DNA of 13,105 nucleotides, taken from Candidatus Krumholzibacteriia bacterium. GTDB lineage: Bacteria > Krumholzibacteriota > Krumholzibacteriia > Krumholzibacteriales > Krumholzibacteriaceae. Position numbers and translations under genes: made by a program. Within the stretch, counting starts at the first letter, position 1. Each line of letters opens with the position of its first letter. Of the stretch, positions 12,772 through 13,105 are shown one piece after another. The notes below the pieces were generated by a model. It worked only from the letters and a program-made list of their open reading frames with translations. It had not been told where the DNA came from and searched no databases. The stretch covers positions 1 to 13,105 of the forward strand of contig JAPLKY010000242.1 of the NCBI GenBank assembly GCA_026387805.1, written 5' to 3'.

Positions 12772-13105
12772 ATGGAACGCGAAGAAGTGAAGAAACGGAT
12801 AGCGGAGAGATTCGGCGCGAAAGTCAGAATCGAGGAGCGGAACCCCAGGCGCGTATACGTCTACGCGGAGAACGAGATCTGGACCGATCTCGCGCGCTTC
12901 CTCTTCAACGATCTCGGCGCCCGTTACGACACCGGGGCCGCGGTCGACGACCGCGACGGCGTCGAGGTGATGTTCTTCTTCCCGTTCGACAGGGAGCATT
13001 ATTTCGTCACGATAAAGACCTTCGCCGCCAAGCCCAATCCGACGCTCAACTCGATTGCGGCCTATATACCGGGCGCCAAGTGGATCGAGCGCGAGATGTT
13101 CGAGA
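12772..13105 (+). CDS. EchD/NuoC-type subunit (3' end outside window)
   Basis: An open frame of 111 codons starts with ATG at 12772, 11 bases after the small-subunit stop, and runs through the right edge. The visible part matches the 30-kDa complex I subunit family: a basic N-terminal helix, then a beta-rich core (VEVMFFFPFD, YFVTIKTFAAKPNPTLNSI) and the start of the family signature WIEREMFE near residue 104, which in relatives continues into the D-x-x-G-I region. It has no cysteines in the visible part. Gene order NuoH, NuoB, NuoC matches Ech/Mbh-type operons, so the NuoD/EchE large subunit, or a fused continuation, is expected next. The ribosome-binding site is weak (GAAAG). Confidence 0.9.
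   Translation, partial: MEREEVKKRIAERFGAKVRIEERNPRRVYVYAENEIWTDLARFLFNDLGARYDTGAAVDDRDGVEVMFFFPFDREHYFVTIKTFAAKPNPTLNSIAAYIPGAKWIEREMFE

Noticed and set aside
1..13105. CRISPR array, tRNA, rRNA, insertion sequence, phage or integration site
   Set aside because: No regularly spaced short repeats, no tRNA-like cloverleaf or rRNA sequence, and no transposase or integrase was seen. The only large repeat is the DUF1573 gene duplication.

Overview
The window is GC-rich, gene-dense bacterial DNA with operon-style spacing. It looks like a chromosomal segment of an anaerobe: it carries an energy-converting hydrogenase/complex I-type membrane complex, many [4Fe-4S] proteins, an oxygen-sensitive quinolinate synthase and a probable selenoprotein. 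I cannot name the taxon; a metagenome-derived member of a lesser-known bacterial phylum or a deltaproteobacterium-like anaerobe would fit. TGA is a normal stop elsewhere (the NifU-like, FAD/NAD and molybdopterin-family genes all end in TGA), so this is not a genome-wide code change.

Region 1 (1-3671, minus strand) is one operon reading right to left: a NifS-family protein, an IscU/NifU-type scaffold with a C-terminal zinc-ribbon tail, quinolinate synthase NadA, and a polytopic membrane protein that runs off the left edge. The NifS homologue keeps the catalytic Cys but has lost the PLP-binding Lys (N209) and the Gln beside the cofactor, so it is probably not a normal cysteine desulfurase. A sigma70-like promoter and a perfect 7+7 inverted repeat lie just before it.

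Region 2 (3672-7044, plus strand) diverges from region 1 and is the most unusual part. Two tandem paralogues of a secreted DUF1573-type protein have identical length (359 residues, no gaps) and nearly identical ribosome-binding sites. The first has a Cys-Gly-Cys motif containing its only two cysteines. The second has an in-frame TGA exactly where the first of these cysteines lies, giving a predicted Sec-Gly-Cys motif, with candidate SECIS hairpins just downstream. A secreted TPR-thioredoxin protein with a WCNPC site follows. I infer a cell-envelope thiol/selenol redox module: a Cys form, a Sec form and a thioredoxin-like partner.

Region 3 (7045-13105, plus strand) begins with a good sigma70-like promoter and a structured leader. 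It encodes a multi-subunit redox complex: sulfhydrogenase beta-like Fe-S protein, gamma-like FAD/NAD(P) reductase, a short molybdopterin-family (NuoG/FdhF-like) subunit without a visible catalytic Cys/Sec, a four-cluster ferredoxin, an EchB/NuoH-type membrane subunit, an EchC/NuoB-type small subunit, and the start of an EchD/NuoC-type subunit. The catalytic large subunit would lie to the right of the window. Together these would couple NAD(P)H and ferredoxin-level electrons to a group 4 hydrogenase-like ion-pumping arm.
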